From the NCBI RefSeq assembly GCF_002849695.1, contig NZ_CP018937.1, forward strand, positions 4,960,001 through 5,024,000: a DNA stretch of 64,000 nt, written 5' to 3'. Positions within the stretch are counted from its first letter, which is position 1. Each line of letters starts with the position of its first letter. Position numbers and translations under genes: made by a program. Below the pieces are notes generated by a model, which searched no databases, was not told the origin of the DNA, and saw only the letters and a program-made list of their open reading frames with translations. The stretch comes from Bacteroides fragilis (lineage in GTDB: Bacteria; Bacteroidota; Bacteroidia; Bacteroidales; Bacteroidaceae). This document shows, piece by piece, positions 9,199 through 17,945 of this stretch.

Positions 9199-9239
9199 TG
9201 GTTCCCGAACTACTGACCGTTAATCATTAATCACTTATT

Positions 9240-10796
9240 ATGATGAAAACGAAATATTACTTTTCTTTCGTTTTTGCGTCACTCTTTCTGGTTCCATCCG
9301 TTGCTATGGCACAGGATGTGAACTATCAGAAGGAGTTTGATAATTTCCAAAAGAAACAGCAGAAAGAATATAAAGACTTTAAAAATAAAGCAGACGAAGA
9401 GTTTGCCACATTTCTGAAGGAAGCGTGGCAAAAGTATAATGCCTCTGTGGGGGATTCAATGCCGACACGACCGGAACCGGTGAAACCGACACTTTTCGAT
9501 AAAAAGAAACCTGTCCCTGCTCCGGTAGAGATTAAGCCGGCGGCTCCCAAAATACCTGTGTCCGATAAACCGGGAGTAGGGGATAAAGTAAATGTGGAAG
9601 TTAAAAAGCCGGATCTGCCTGCGGTAGCAGATAAGCCGGCACCCGGTGTCTATGTACCGGGTAAACCTTATACTCCTGTGAAAGTTGATATCCCGGTTCC
9701 GCTGCCCGGAAGTTCGGCCCGTCGCAATGTGATTGAGTTCTATGGTACTCAGTTTGAGGTGGCTACGGATATTATTGAAGACTTTGTACTGGGGGGGACA
9801 AGCGAGAGTAAAGTTGCGGCTGCTTGGAGCCGGTTGTGTAAAGCCGATCACGAGCAATTGATTAACGATTGCGTCCGTTTGAAGAATGAGCACCGGATGA
9901 ACGACTGGGCATTCTTGCTGTTCATTAAACAGTTAGGGGTACAAATGTGTGGTGCTGCCCGGAAAGATGATGTTGCTTTTTTACAGATGTTTATTCTCAA
10001 TAAATGTGGATATAAGGTGCGTCTGTCTAAAATAAACGATAAGCTGAAGTTGTTGGTGGCTCCGGCAGGAACTATATTCGGTGTTCCGTATATTACTTTC
10101 AAGGGCGTCAAATACTATGTGTTTGAAGCAGATAAGGGCGGTTCGATGGCTGTTTATACCTACAGTCAGGATTTTGCCAATGCCAAGAATCTGGTGTGTA
10201 TGGATTTGAACGCTGTGCCACAGTTCGGTATGCAAGAGTTGGGTAAAACAGTGTCTCCTTCGGAAAAATCTCTTCTCCAAATCAATGCGATTGTCAATAA
10301 GAACCTGATGGACTTTTATAAAGATTATCCGCAATGTGAAGTTGCTGTCTACTATAAAACACCCATGAGCAAAGAGTTGAAGAGTGCCCTTTACCCGTCT
10401 TTGCAGACAGCTATAAAGGGAAAATCAGAGAAGGATGCTGCGAACATTCTGATTGATTTTGTACAGAATTCATTTCAATATCAGACAGATGGTGAACAAT
10501 TTGGCTATGAAAAGCCTTTCTTCATGGACGAGAATTTTTATTATCCGGCTTGTGACTGTGAGGACCGTGCCATCTTGTTCTCCAATCTGGTGAAAGACTT
10601 GATGGGATTGGACGCTGTGCTGCTCGACTATCCGAACCATATCGCTTCGGCTGTCCGGTTCAACGAAGAAATCTCGGGTGACTACATCTTGCTGGATGGT
10701 AAAAAATATCTTATTTGTGATCCTACTTATATCGGTGCACCGATAGGAATGTGTATGGATCGTTTCAAGAGTGTAGCTCCGGAAATAATCCGTTAG
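9240..10796 (+). CDS. exported transglutaminase-like protein
   Basis: Protein of 518 aa with a signal peptide ending AMAQ. Residues 30-75 are a charged, probably coiled-coil region, followed by a long proline/lysine-rich linker (~75-155, repeated KPxxPxPVE-type units). The C-terminal domain has a transglutaminase-like triad: Cys438 or Cys440 in CDCEDRAILFS, His467 in PNHIASAV and Asp494 in CDPTYIGA. The protein is thus likely a periplasmic or surface cysteine peptidase or cross-linking enzyme that reaches through the wall on its linker. ATGATG offers two adjacent starts. It completes the three-gene exported locus. Confidence 0.65.
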   Translation: MMKTKYYFSFVFASLFLVPSVAMAQDVNYQKEFDNFQKKQQKEYKDFKNKADEEFATFLKEAWQKYNASVGDSMPTRPEPVKPTLFDKKKPVPAPVEIKPAAPKIPVSDKPGVGDKVNVEVKKPDLPAVADKPAPGVYVPGKPYTPVKVDIPVPLPGSSARRNVIEFYGTQFEVATDIIEDFVLGGTSESKVAAAWSRLCKADHEQLINDCVRLKNEHRMNDWAFLLFIKQLGVQMCGAARKDDVAFLQMFILNKCGYKVRLSKINDKLKLLVAPAGTIFGVPYITFKGVKYYVFEADKGGSMAVYTYSQDFANAKNLVCMDLNAVPQFGMQELGKTVSPSEKSLLQINAIVNKNLMDFYKDYPQCEVAVYYKTPMSKELKSALYPSLQTAIKGKSEKDAANILIDFVQNSFQYQTDGEQFGYEKPFFMDENFYYPACDCEDRAILFSNLVKDLMGLDAVLLDYPNHIASAVRFNEEISGDYILLDGKKYLICDPTYIGAPIGMCMDRFKSVAPEIIR

Positions 10797-10813
10797 TGTT
10801 AAATATTATAATA

Positions 10814-10851
10814 ATTGCAGGTTCGGGGTAAAAAATACCCCGAATTGCAAT
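10814..10851 (+). terminator. hairpin between envelope locus and pta
   Basis: TTCGGGGTA (10822-10830) and TACCCCGAA (10836-10844) form a perfect 9-bp stem with an A5 loop. ATTGCA/TGCAAT extends the arms to 10814-10851 with a two-base bulge. No T run follows, so it could be a weak terminator or an RNA or protein binding site in front of the pta promoter. Confidence 0.45.
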
Positions 10852-10855
10852 GTTG

Positions 10856-10879
10856 ATATTGCAATATTGTGTACTTTTG
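10856..10879 (+). promoter_or_regulatory. pta-ackA promoter with palindrome
   Basis: TACTTTTG at 10872-10879 matches the Bacteroides -7 consensus, 51 bp before pta. Directly upstream the perfect 12-bp palindrome ATATTGCAATAT (10856-10867) fills the spacer between the -33 and -7 regions, a place typical of repressor operators. Confidence 0.5.
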
Positions 10880-10929
10880 CGGCGTGAAATAACACACCCT
10901 ACTGAATTTATATACAATATTAAATATCT

Positions 10930-11949
10930 ATGCTTAATTTAATTAACTCTATCGTTGCGCGTGCGCAAGCTAATCGCCAGCGCATTGTCCTTCCCGAAGG
11001 TACAGAGGAACGTACCTTGAAAGCTGCCAATCAGATTTTGACAGATGAAGTTGCAGATTTGATTCTTTTGGGTAATCCGGAAGAAATTAATGCTGCCGCT
11101 GCCAAATGGGGACTCGGAAATATCAACAGGGCCACTATTATTGATCCTGAGAATCATCCGAAGAAAGAAGAATATGCGCAATTGTTGTGCGAACTCCGTA
11201 AGAAAAAAGGTATGACTATCGAAGAAGCCCGTAAATTGGTACTCGATCCGTTGTATCTGGGCTGTCTGATCATTAAAAGCGGTGACGCTGACGGACAATT
11301 GGCGGGTGCCCGTAATACTACGGGAGATGTGCTTCGTCCGGCTCTCCAGATTATAAAGACATCTCCGGGGATTACATGTGTGTCGGGTGCTATGCTGCTG
11401 TTGACACATGCACCGGAATGCGGTCAGAATGGTCTGCTGGTGATGGGGGATGTTGCTGTAACTCCGGTTCCGGACGCTTCACAACTGGCACAGATTGCCG
11501 TTTGTACAGCGCGTACTGCTCAGGCGGTAGCAGGAATAGCTGATCCGAAAGTAGCAATGCTTAGTTTCTCTACTAAAGGTTCGGCAAAGCATGAAAATGT
11601 GGACAAGGTGGTAGAGGCATTGAAATTAGCTAAAGAGATGGCACCCGATTTGAATATCGATGGTGAAATGCAGGCGGATGCCGCTCTGGTTCCTTCGGTA
11701 GGTGCGAGCAAGGCTCCCGGTTCTCCGGTTGCCGGTGAGGCAAATGTGCTGATTGTGCCGAGTCTGGAAGTTGGTAATATTTCTTATAAACTGGTGCAGC
11801 GTTTGGGACATGCCGATGCTGTAGGCCCGATTCTTCAGGGTATTGCCCGCCCGGTAAACGATCTTTCACGCGGATGTTCTATTGAAGACGTATACAGAAT
11901 GATTGCAATCACAGCCAATCAGGCGATTGCTGCAAAGAATGGTAAATAA
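10930..11949 (+). CDS. pta: phosphate acetyltransferase
   Basis: Converts acetyl-CoA and phosphate to acetyl phosphate, the first step of acetate formation. At 339 aa it is the short single-domain Pta without the N-terminal DRTGG/regulatory domains of the enterobacterial enzyme. Recognisable parts are RIVLPEGTEERTLKAA near the N-terminus, a central DGQLAGARNTTGDVLRPALQ motif and the C-terminal RPVNDLSRGCS motif. ackA follows after 18 bp, so both are one operon that yields ATP from acetyl-CoA during fermentation. Confidence 0.96.
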   Translation: MLNLINSIVARAQANRQRIVLPEGTEERTLKAANQILTDEVADLILLGNPEEINAAAAKWGLGNINRATIIDPENHPKKEEYAQLLCELRKKKGMTIEEARKLVLDPLYLGCLIIKSGDADGQLAGARNTTGDVLRPALQIIKTSPGITCVSGAMLLLTHAPECGQNGLLVMGDVAVTPVPDASQLAQIAVCTARTAQAVAGIADPKVAMLSFSTKGSAKHENVDKVVEALKLAKEMAPDLNIDGEMQADAALVPSVGASKAPGSPVAGEANVLIVPSLEVGNISYKLVQRLGHADAVGPILQGIARPVNDLSRGCSIEDVYRMIAITANQAIAAKNGK

Positions 11950-11967
11950 TTAAATCGAAAATCAGAT

Positions 11968-13164
11968 ATGAAAGTTTTAGTGTTGAACTGTGGTAGTTCA
12001 TCTATCAAATACAAGCTGTTCGATATGGACAGCAAAGAAGTGATTGCCCAGGGAGGAATCGAAAAAATCGGTTTGAAAGATTCATTCCTGAAACTGACTT
12101 TGCCCAACGGTGAGAAGAAAATCCTTGAGAAGGATATTCCGGAACATACTGTAGGGGTAGAGTTCATCCTGAATACCTTGGTAAGCCCGGAATATGGCGC
12201 TATCAAATCACTTGAAGAGATCAATGCCGTAGGTCATCGTATGGTACACGGGGGTGAACGCTTCAGTAAATCAGTATTACTGACTAAAGAAGTGCTTGAA
12301 GCTTTCGCTGCCTGCAACGATCTGGCTCCCCTCCACAATCCTGCTAACCTGAAAGGAGTTGATGCCATTACGGCTATTCTGCCGAATGTTCCGCAAATCG
12401 GTGTATTCGACACTGCATTCCACCAAACCATGCCGGAATATGCATACCTGTATGCTATTCCTTATGAATTGTACAAAAAGTACGGTGTACGTCGTTATGG
12501 TTTCCACGGAACTTCCCATCGTTACGTTTCACAGCGCGTGTGCGAATATCTGGGGATTAAACCGGAAGGACTGAAACTGATTACTTGCCATATCGGAAAT
12601 GGTGGTTCGATCGCCGCTATCAAAGATGGCAAATGTATCGATACCTCTATGGGATTGACACCGTTGGAAGGTTTGATGATGGGTACCCGTTCTGGTGATA
12701 TCGATGCCGGAGCTGTAACATTCATTATGGATAAGGAAGGTTTGACAACTACAGGCATTTCCAACCTGTTGAATAAGAAAAGCGGTGTGGCTGGTATGAT
12801 GAACGGTTCAAGTGATATGCGTGACTTGGAGGCTGCCGTTGCAAAAGGTGATCCTCAGGCTATCTTGACAGAACAGATGTATTTCTACCGCATTAAGAAA
12901 TATATTGGTGCATATGCTGCTGCTTTAGGAGGCGTAGACGTTATCCTGTTCACAGGTGGTGTCGGTGAAAATCAGGCAACTTGCCGTGCCGGTGTTTGTG
13001 AAGGACTGGAATTTCTGGGTGTGAAACTCGACGCTGAAAAGAATAAGGTTCGTGGCGAAGAGGCCATTATCTCAGCTGATGACTCAAGAGTGAAGGTAGT
13101 GGTGATCCCTACGGACGAAGAATTGCTGATTGCGTCTGATACAATGGCTATCCTGGATAAATAA
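11968..13164 (+). CDS. ackA: acetate kinase
   Basis: Transfers phosphate from acetyl phosphate to ADP, giving acetate and ATP. The 398-aa length is normal for the family. Signature regions are VLNCGSSSIKYKL at the N-terminus, GHRMVHGGERFS (~90), the RRYGFHGTSHRYVS catalytic region (~172-186), GNGGSIAAIKDGK and the adenosine-region LFTGGVGENQ. It is co-transcribed with pta and followed by an intrinsic terminator. Confidence 0.97.
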   Translation: MKVLVLNCGSSSIKYKLFDMDSKEVIAQGGIEKIGLKDSFLKLTLPNGEKKILEKDIPEHTVGVEFILNTLVSPEYGAIKSLEEINAVGHRMVHGGERFSKSVLLTKEVLEAFAACNDLAPLHNPANLKGVDAITAILPNVPQIGVFDTAFHQTMPEYAYLYAIPYELYKKYGVRRYGFHGTSHRYVSQRVCEYLGIKPEGLKLITCHIGNGGSIAAIKDGKCIDTSMGLTPLEGLMMGTRSGDIDAGAVTFIMDKEGLTTTGISNLLNKKSGVAGMMNGSSDMRDLEAAVAKGDPQAILTEQMYFYRIKKYIGAYAAALGGVDVILFTGGVGENQATCRAGVCEGLEFLGVKLDAEKNKVRGEEAIISADDSRVKVVVIPTDEELLIASDTMAILDK

Positions 13165-13188
13165 AGGTTGATAAGTAATATAGAGGAA

Positions 13189-13229
13189 AGGCCGGAGGCG
13201 GAGATTTATTCTCTGTACTCCGGCTTTTT
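13189..13229 (+). terminator. intrinsic terminator after ackA
   Basis: GCCGGAG (13191-13197) pairs with CTCCGGC (13218-13224), followed directly by TTTTTA. It closes the pta-ackA operon. Confidence 0.75.
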
Positions 13230-13342
13230 ATATAGTTTGGGTGTGGAGGGAGGCAATCCGTTTTTGAGCGCTAAGCAGCCGGGGACGAGCTATTTAACAG
13301 AATATTCATATCCCTTTCTCCTTTTCTTCATTTTAAAAGTTT

Positions 13343-13350
13343 TATCTTTG
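13343..13350 (+). promoter_or_regulatory. -7 element for alkaline phosphatase
   Basis: TATCTTTG matches the Bacteroides -7 consensus 36 bp before ATG 13387. It supports that start over earlier in-frame codons. No obvious pho box is seen. Confidence 0.6.
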
Positions 13351-13386
13351 CTATCACTAACTCAAATAAACTTAAATGATACAAGA

Positions 13387-14787
13387 ATGAAACGACTTTT
13401 TTATTTCTTTCTTTTTGTCTGTGTGGCAGTTATTGCGAATGCTCAGGCAAAATATGTTTTCTATTTCATTGGTGATGGAATGGGTGTGAACCAAGTAAAT
13501 GGTACGGAGATGTACCGTGCCGAAATCCAGAAAGGGCGCATTGGTGTGGAGCCTTTGCTTTTCACCCGGTTTCCCGTCGGAACGATGGCTACTACTTTTT
13601 CTGCTACCAACTCTGTGACAGATTCTTCTGCTGCCGGGACAGCCCTTTCAACCGGTGAAAAGACCTATAATGGTGCTATTGGCATGGATGATCAGAAGAA
13701 TCCCTTACAGACTGTTGCCGAGAAAGCTAAGAAAGCCGGCAAGAAGGTTGGGGTTACTACCAGTGTAAGCGTCGATCATGCTACTCCTGCAGCTTTCTAT
13801 GCACACCAGCCGGATCGTAATATGTATTATGAAATAGCTACCGATCTTCCTAAAGCCGGTTTTGACTTTTATGCCGGTGCCGGTTTCCTGAAACCGACTA
13901 CTACTTACGACAAAAAAGAAGCTCCGAGCGTTTTCCCGATGTTTGAAGAAGCCGGTTACACCATTGCCCGTGGATATAACGATTATAAGGCTAAAGCTGC
14001 CACAGCCGGTAAGATGATTTTGATTCAGGAGGAAGGTGCCGATGCGGGTTCTTTGCCTTATGCTATCGACAGTAAAGAAGGTGACTTAACCCTCACACAG
14101 ATAACGGAAAGCGCGATTGATTTTCTGACCAAAGGAAAAAATAAAGGTTTCTTCCTGATGGTAGAAGGTGGTAAGATAGACTGGGCATGCCATGGAAATG
14201 ATGCTGCTACAGTGTTCCACGAAGTAGTCGATATGGATAATGCGATCAAAGTTGCTTATGAATTCTACAAAAAACACCCGAAAGAAACCCTGATTGTAGT
14301 AACTGCCGATCATGAGACAGGTGGTATGGCATTGGGAACCGGAAGATACGCTCTGAATCTTAAAGCACTTGAAAACCAGAAGGCATCTGCTGAAGAATTG
14401 TCTAAGAAGATCAGTGATTTGCGCAAAGCTAAGAACAACCATGTGGCTTGGGAAGACGTTAAAAATCTGTTGTCCGAACAGATGGGCTTCTGGTCTGTAC
14501 TTCCTATCTCGTGGGAGCAGGAAAAGAAACTGCGTGACGAATATGAAAAGTCATTCGTGAAAAATAAAGTAGAATTTGCCGAGAGTATGTATGCCAAGAC
14601 CGAACCGATGGCAGCCAAAGCCAAAGAGGTGATGGATCAGATCGCTATGGTAGGCTGGACCAGCGGTGGGCATTCTGCAGGATATGTGCCGGTGTTTGCT
14701 ATCGGTGCCGGTTCTGATCTGTTCATCGGTAAAATGGATAATACAGAGATTCCGAGACGTATTGCAAAAGCGGGCGGATATAAGTAA
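13387..14787 (+). CDS. phoA: alkaline phosphatase
   Basis: Periplasmic phosphomonoesterase of 466 aa from ATG 13387. The frame is open upstream, but the signal peptide MKRLFYFF...NAQA and the promoter fix this start. Metal and nucleophile motifs are all visible: FIGDGMG (Asp), TDSSAAGTAL (the nucleophilic Ser region), DWACHGND (Asp/His), ADHETGG (Asp/His) and GGHSAGYVPV (His). It stands alone between two promoters. It releases phosphate from organic phosphates; regulation by phosphate limitation is likely for the family but not shown by the sequence. Confidence 0.92.
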   Translation: MKRLFYFFLFVCVAVIANAQAKYVFYFIGDGMGVNQVNGTEMYRAEIQKGRIGVEPLLFTRFPVGTMATTFSATNSVTDSSAAGTALSTGEKTYNGAIGMDDQKNPLQTVAEKAKKAGKKVGVTTSVSVDHATPAAFYAHQPDRNMYYEIATDLPKAGFDFYAGAGFLKPTTTYDKKEAPSVFPMFEEAGYTIARGYNDYKAKAATAGKMILIQEEGADAGSLPYAIDSKEGDLTLTQITESAIDFLTKGKNKGFFLMVEGGKIDWACHGNDAATVFHEVVDMDNAIKVAYEFYKKHPKETLIVVTADHETGGMALGTGRYALNLKALENQKASAEELSKKISDLRKAKNNHVAWEDVKNLLSEQMGFWSVLPISWEQEKKLRDEYEKSFVKNKVEFAESMYAKTEPMAAKAKEVMDQIAMVGWTSGGHSAGYVPVFAIGAGSDLFIGKMDNTEIPRRIAKAGGYK

Positions 14788-14789
14788 CC

Positions 14790-14891
14790 GGCAGGTAAGT
14801 TCACCATAGAGCCCGCAGAGTATACAGAGGATTTGTTGATATACGTATTAATAAACTCTGTGTACTCTGTGTGTTTTGTAATGAACTTGCC
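14790..14891 (+). repeat. long imperfect inverted repeat of the CTCTGTG type
   Basis: The left arm (14790-14827, beginning GGCAGGTAAGTTCA) pairs with the right arm (14855-14891, ending TGAACTTGCC). The inner parts are CAGAGTATACAGAG and CTCTGTGTACTCTG. The element fills the gap between phoA and the next promoter and could fold as a REP/MITE-like hairpin that also ends transcription. A degenerate relative lies at 19012-19040. Confidence 0.55.
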
Positions 14892-14942
14892 TCGTTGACG
14901 TTAATTTATCCTCAATATTCTCTATCTTTCAAAGAATTTCTT

Positions 14943-14950
14943 TAGCTTTG
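14943..14950 (+). promoter_or_regulatory. -7 element for the MIP18-type gene
   Basis: TAGCTTTG matches the -7 consensus 28 bp before ATG 14979. Confidence 0.6.
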
Positions 14951-14978
14951 TCTTGTAAACTTTCAAAGAAATATAGAA

Positions 14979-15290
14979 ATGACTAAGTTTGAAATAGAAG
15001 AAAAGATAGTAGATATGCTCAAAACCGTATTCGATCCCGAGATACCGGTAAACGTATACGATCTGGGACTGATCTACAAGATAGACGTCGCCGAAGAGGG
15101 AGAGGTTTCTATCGATATGACCCTGACTGCTCCTAATTGTCCTGCGGCAGATTTCATTATGGAAGATGTACGGCAGAAAGTAGAGTCAATTGAAGGAGTG
15201 AATTCTGCCACTATCAATCTGGTTTTTGAGCCGGAGTGGGACAAAGATATGATGAGTGAAGAGGCTAAACTGGAACTGGGCTTTTTATAA
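14979..15290 (+). CDS. MIP18 family (DUF59) metal-sulfur cluster assembly protein
   Basis: Small cytoplasmic protein of 103 aa that is a complete DUF59/MIP18 domain. The motifs DPEIPVNVYDLGLIY (~19-33) and MTLTAPNCPAADFI (~47-60, with the conserved Cys) are the family signature. Members such as SufT help to load or mature Fe-S clusters. No suf genes are nearby; lpxH follows after 45 bp and may be co-transcribed. Confidence 0.88.
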   Translation: MTKFEIEEKIVDMLKTVFDPEIPVNVYDLGLIYKIDVAEEGEVSIDMTLTAPNCPAADFIMEDVRQKVESIEGVNSATINLVFEPEWDKDMMSEEAKLELGFL

Positions 15291-15335
15291 TCGTTACTGT
15301 TTTACCTCTATTCTTAAACGATCCATTCTTACAGT

Positions 15336-16100
15336 ATGAAGAACGTATATTTCCTTTCTGATGCCCACTTGGGTTCACGTGCCATAGAGCACGGACGTAC
15401 ACAGGAGCGGCGCCTGGTCAATTTTCTCGACAGCATAAAACATAAAGCTGCCGCAGTATATCTGCTGGGTGACATGTTCGACTTTTGGTATGAGTTCCGT
15501 TTGGTGGTGCCCAAAGGTTATACCCGTTTTTTAGGAAAACTCTCTGAACTGACTGATATGGGAGTAGAGGTGCATTTCTTTACGGGCAACCATGATCTTT
15601 GGTGTGGCGATTACCTGACCAGGGAGTGTGGGGTGACGATTCACCGTGAGCCGGTGACTACGGAAATCTATGGGAAAGAGTTCTATTTGGCGCATGGTGA
15701 CGGACTGGGCGATCCGGACAAAAAGTTTAAGTTACTGCGCACGATGTTCCATAGTCGTACGTTGCAGACTTTATTTTCCGCCATTCATCCCCGTTGGAGT
15801 ATGGATTTAGGACTGAATTGGGCCAAACATAGCCGATTGAAACGTGAAGGGGGGAAAGAGCCTGATTATATGGGTGAAGATAAGGAGTTCTTGGTGCTTT
15901 ACACAAAGGAGTATCTGAAAAATCATCCCGATATAAACTTCTTCATCTACGGTCACCGTCACATTGAACTTGACTTGATGTTAAGTGCTACCGCACGTAT
16001 ACTTATTCTGGGCGACTGGATCAATTATTTCTCTTATGCGGTGTTTGATGGTGAGAACCTGTTTCTTGAGAATTACATCGAGGGAGAAACACAGCTTTAA
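15336..16100 (+). CDS. lpxH: UDP-2,3-diacylglucosamine diphosphatase
   Basis: Calcineurin-like metallophosphoesterase of 254 aa that cleaves UDP-2,3-diacylglucosamine to lipid X and UMP in lipid A synthesis, at the inner face of the membrane. All metal-binding blocks are present in order: SDAHLGS (6-12), LGDMFDFW (45-52), TGNHD (~84), LAHGDGLGDPD (~119) and YGHRH (~206). The length is a little above that of E. coli LpxH, as usual in Bacteroidota. Confidence 0.88.
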   Translation: MKNVYFLSDAHLGSRAIEHGRTQERRLVNFLDSIKHKAAAVYLLGDMFDFWYEFRLVVPKGYTRFLGKLSELTDMGVEVHFFTGNHDLWCGDYLTRECGVTIHREPVTTEIYGKEFYLAHGDGLGDPDKKFKLLRTMFHSRTLQTLFSAIHPRWSMDLGLNWAKHSRLKREGGKEPDYMGEDKEFLVLYTKEYLKNHPDINFFIYGHRHIELDLMLSATARILILGDWINYFSYAVFDGENLFLENYIEGETQL

Positions 16101-16128
16101 TTTTCCGGAGTCAGTTGCCGGAGACGAA

Positions 16129-16824
16129 TCAGATAAGCCCTTCGTCAGCAAAACTATAAAAACAACCGTCGCAGACAATGATATGATCCGTCAGGGTAAT
16201 GTTCATTGTTTGCGACGCTTTTTGTATAGCTGCCGTCAGGCGTTTGTCTTCCTGGCTTGGTTTTGCATTGCCCGACGGATGATTGTGAATCAGAGCTATC
16301 TGTGTGGCACGTCCTATCAGGGCTTCCCGCAAGATGGTGCGTACATCGGCGTATGTTCCGTCAATCCCCCCTGTACTGATACGTAATTTGCTGATTACTT
16401 TGCATGCCTGATTCAAAAGTAGGATCCAGAACTCCTCTTGTGGCAGGTCGCACATTAATGGGTGGAACAGCCTGTAAATGTCCTCTGAGCATCTGACTTG
16501 TTTACGCTCTTTGCTTTCCTGTAGTTTGCGCCTTTTCCCCAGTTCAAGAGCTGCCATGATAGTAAGACTTTTGGCGGGTCCCATGCCCTTGAACGAGGAA
16601 AAGTCCCGTACTTCCCATTTCCCCAGTTCATTTAGGTTATTGTCGCAAGAGGCAAGTACCCTTCTCATCAGTTCAACGGCACTCTCTTCCGTATTGCCCG
16701 AACCTATCAAGATGCCCAACAGCTCGGCGTCACTCAATGCTTCGGCACCTTTTGCCATCATTTTTTCGCGTGGCCTATCGGCTTTGGACCACTGGTTGAT
16801 GTTTAGTTTTTGTTTGTTTTTCAT
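16129..16824 (-). CDS. radC: RadC/JAMM-domain DNA repair protein
   Basis: RadC family protein of 231 aa, counted from ATG 16824; the open frame continues upstream but the extra part is not family-like. The N-terminal helix-hairpin-helix region (EALSDAELLGILIGSG, FKGMGPAKSLTIMAA) is followed by the MPN/JAMM domain with IALIHNHPSGNAKPSQED. Despite its name its role in repair is uncertain; it may be a metalloenzyme of DNA metabolism. It is tail-to-tail with lpxH, 28 bp apart, and follows the glycosyltransferase gene on its own strand. Confidence 0.9.
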   Translation of the reverse strand: MKNKQKLNINQWSKADRPREKMMAKGAEALSDAELLGILIGSGNTEESAVELMRRVLASCDNNLNELGKWEVRDFSSFKGMGPAKSLTIMAALELGKRRKLQESKERKQVRCSEDIYRLFHPLMCDLPQEEFWILLLNQACKVISKLRISTGGIDGTYADVRTILREALIGRATQIALIHNHPSGNAKPSQEDKRLTAAIQKASQTMNITLTDHIIVCDGCFYSFADEGLI

Positions 16825-16882
16825 AAGTCGGATAGAGAGTGTTTGTATTCTTTTTATATCAACAACTGAAAGACAGCCTTTT

Positions 16883-17872
16883 TTATTTATAGAAGTTCTT
16901 GCGGAAAGCTTCAAACTCGTTTTTTCCCAATACACAGCGTTCCCACCACGCACGCCAGAATCCCGTTCCGTATCCGATAAGTTGGATGAAAGAGGCAGCG
17001 ATGGAATAGATGCCGATGCGTAAACTTTTGTTTTGCAGCGCAGAATCCAGACAGACCAGCAATGTATAAAGCAGAATCGGGACAAGACTGAACAGGCAGA
17101 AGGGAGTACATAATAGCAGAAGGGTAACTCCTAATGTGAATGCAGCCGGCAGCAAATGGACGACTTTCAACGATTCGGGATATTTTTTGTAGAGATTGAT
17201 ACGCGCAATACCGGAGTTATGCACCTGCTTGAAGAACTTCTTAAAATCTGTGCGCCGTTTGTGGTATACCCAGGCACCGGGAAAGAGACGGCATCGGTAT
17301 CCTCCTTTGAAAATGCGAATGCTGAAATCGATGTCTTCGCCGAAGCGCATATTAGAGAAACCTCCCAATGCCTGATAGACTTCACGGCGGACACCCATAT
17401 TGAAACTTCGCGGATAGAACTTATCCATTTTCTTTTTACCCCCGCGTATGCCTCCGGTAGTGAAGAAAGAAGTCATCGAATAATTGATAGCTTTCTGTAT
17501 ATCAGTGAAAGAACTATGTGCCCGGTCCGGTCCGCCAAAGGCATCGGCCGGGGTGGCAGAAAGTTCCTGTTCCACTGCATCGAAGTATCCTTCGGGAAGG
17601 ATACAGTCCGAATCTAATATGATAAGGTAGTCCCCTCCGCTGCGTTCGGCCCCGTAATTACGGGTCTGTCCCGGGCCGGAGTTTGGTTTGGCGTAATAAT
17701 GTATGTCCAGTTTCCCTTGATATTTATTTACTATCGCTTCGCAAGGGACAGATGATCCGTCTTCTACCACTATGACTTCGAAATCCTTGAAATGTTGGGT
17801 AGTGAGGCTTTGCAATAATTCGTCCACTTCATCGGGACGATTGTAAACGGGGATAATAACGGAGTATCGCAT
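16883..17872 (-). CDS. glycosyltransferase family 2, membrane-anchored
   Basis: GT2 enzyme of 329 aa. The GT-A domain begins YSVIIPVYNRPDEVDELL; EDGSS (~37) and the metal-binding LDSDC (~91) follow, with FGEDIDFS further on. Two or three hydrophobic segments between residues 240 and 300 (FTLGVTLLLLCTPFCLFSLV) anchor it in the inner membrane. It probably moves a sugar to a lipid-linked or envelope acceptor. No polysaccharide cluster surrounds it, so the acceptor is unknown. Confidence 0.85.
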   Translation of the reverse strand: MRYSVIIPVYNRPDEVDELLQSLTTQHFKDFEVIVVEDGSSVPCEAIVNKYQGKLDIHYYAKPNSGPGQTRNYGAERSGGDYLIILDSDCILPEGYFDAVEQELSATPADAFGGPDRAHSSFTDIQKAINYSMTSFFTTGGIRGGKKKMDKFYPRSFNMGVRREVYQALGGFSNMRFGEDIDFSIRIFKGGYRCRLFPGAWVYHKRRTDFKKFFKQVHNSGIARINLYKKYPESLKVVHLLPAAFTLGVTLLLLCTPFCLFSLVPILLYTLLVCLDSALQNKSLRIGIYSIAASFIQLIGYGTGFWRAWWERCVLGKNEFEAFRKNFYK

Positions 17873-17901
17873 AGGTTTAATGATAATCGGTTGTTGACTT
17901 G

Positions 17902-17909
17902 CAAATATA
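17902..17909 (-). promoter_or_regulatory. -7 element for the glycosyltransferase gene
   Basis: The minus strand reads TATATTTG, matching TAnnTTTG, 30 bp upstream of the start. Confidence 0.55.
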
Positions 17910-17945
17910 TGCCATTATTTTTCGATAACCGTCATGGATGGTAAT

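Noticed and set aside
9326..9893. Minus-strand frames over the proline/lysine linker
   Set aside because: They are shadows of the plus-strand gene and show no family features or promoter.
13168..13386. Possible 73-residue N-terminal extension of alkaline phosphatase
   Set aside because: A terminator and a -7 element lie inside it and a good signal peptide starts at 13387.
16825..17085. N-terminal extension of RadC
   Set aside because: The added part overlaps the glycosyltransferase gene and is unlike the family; ATG 16824 gives the normal length.
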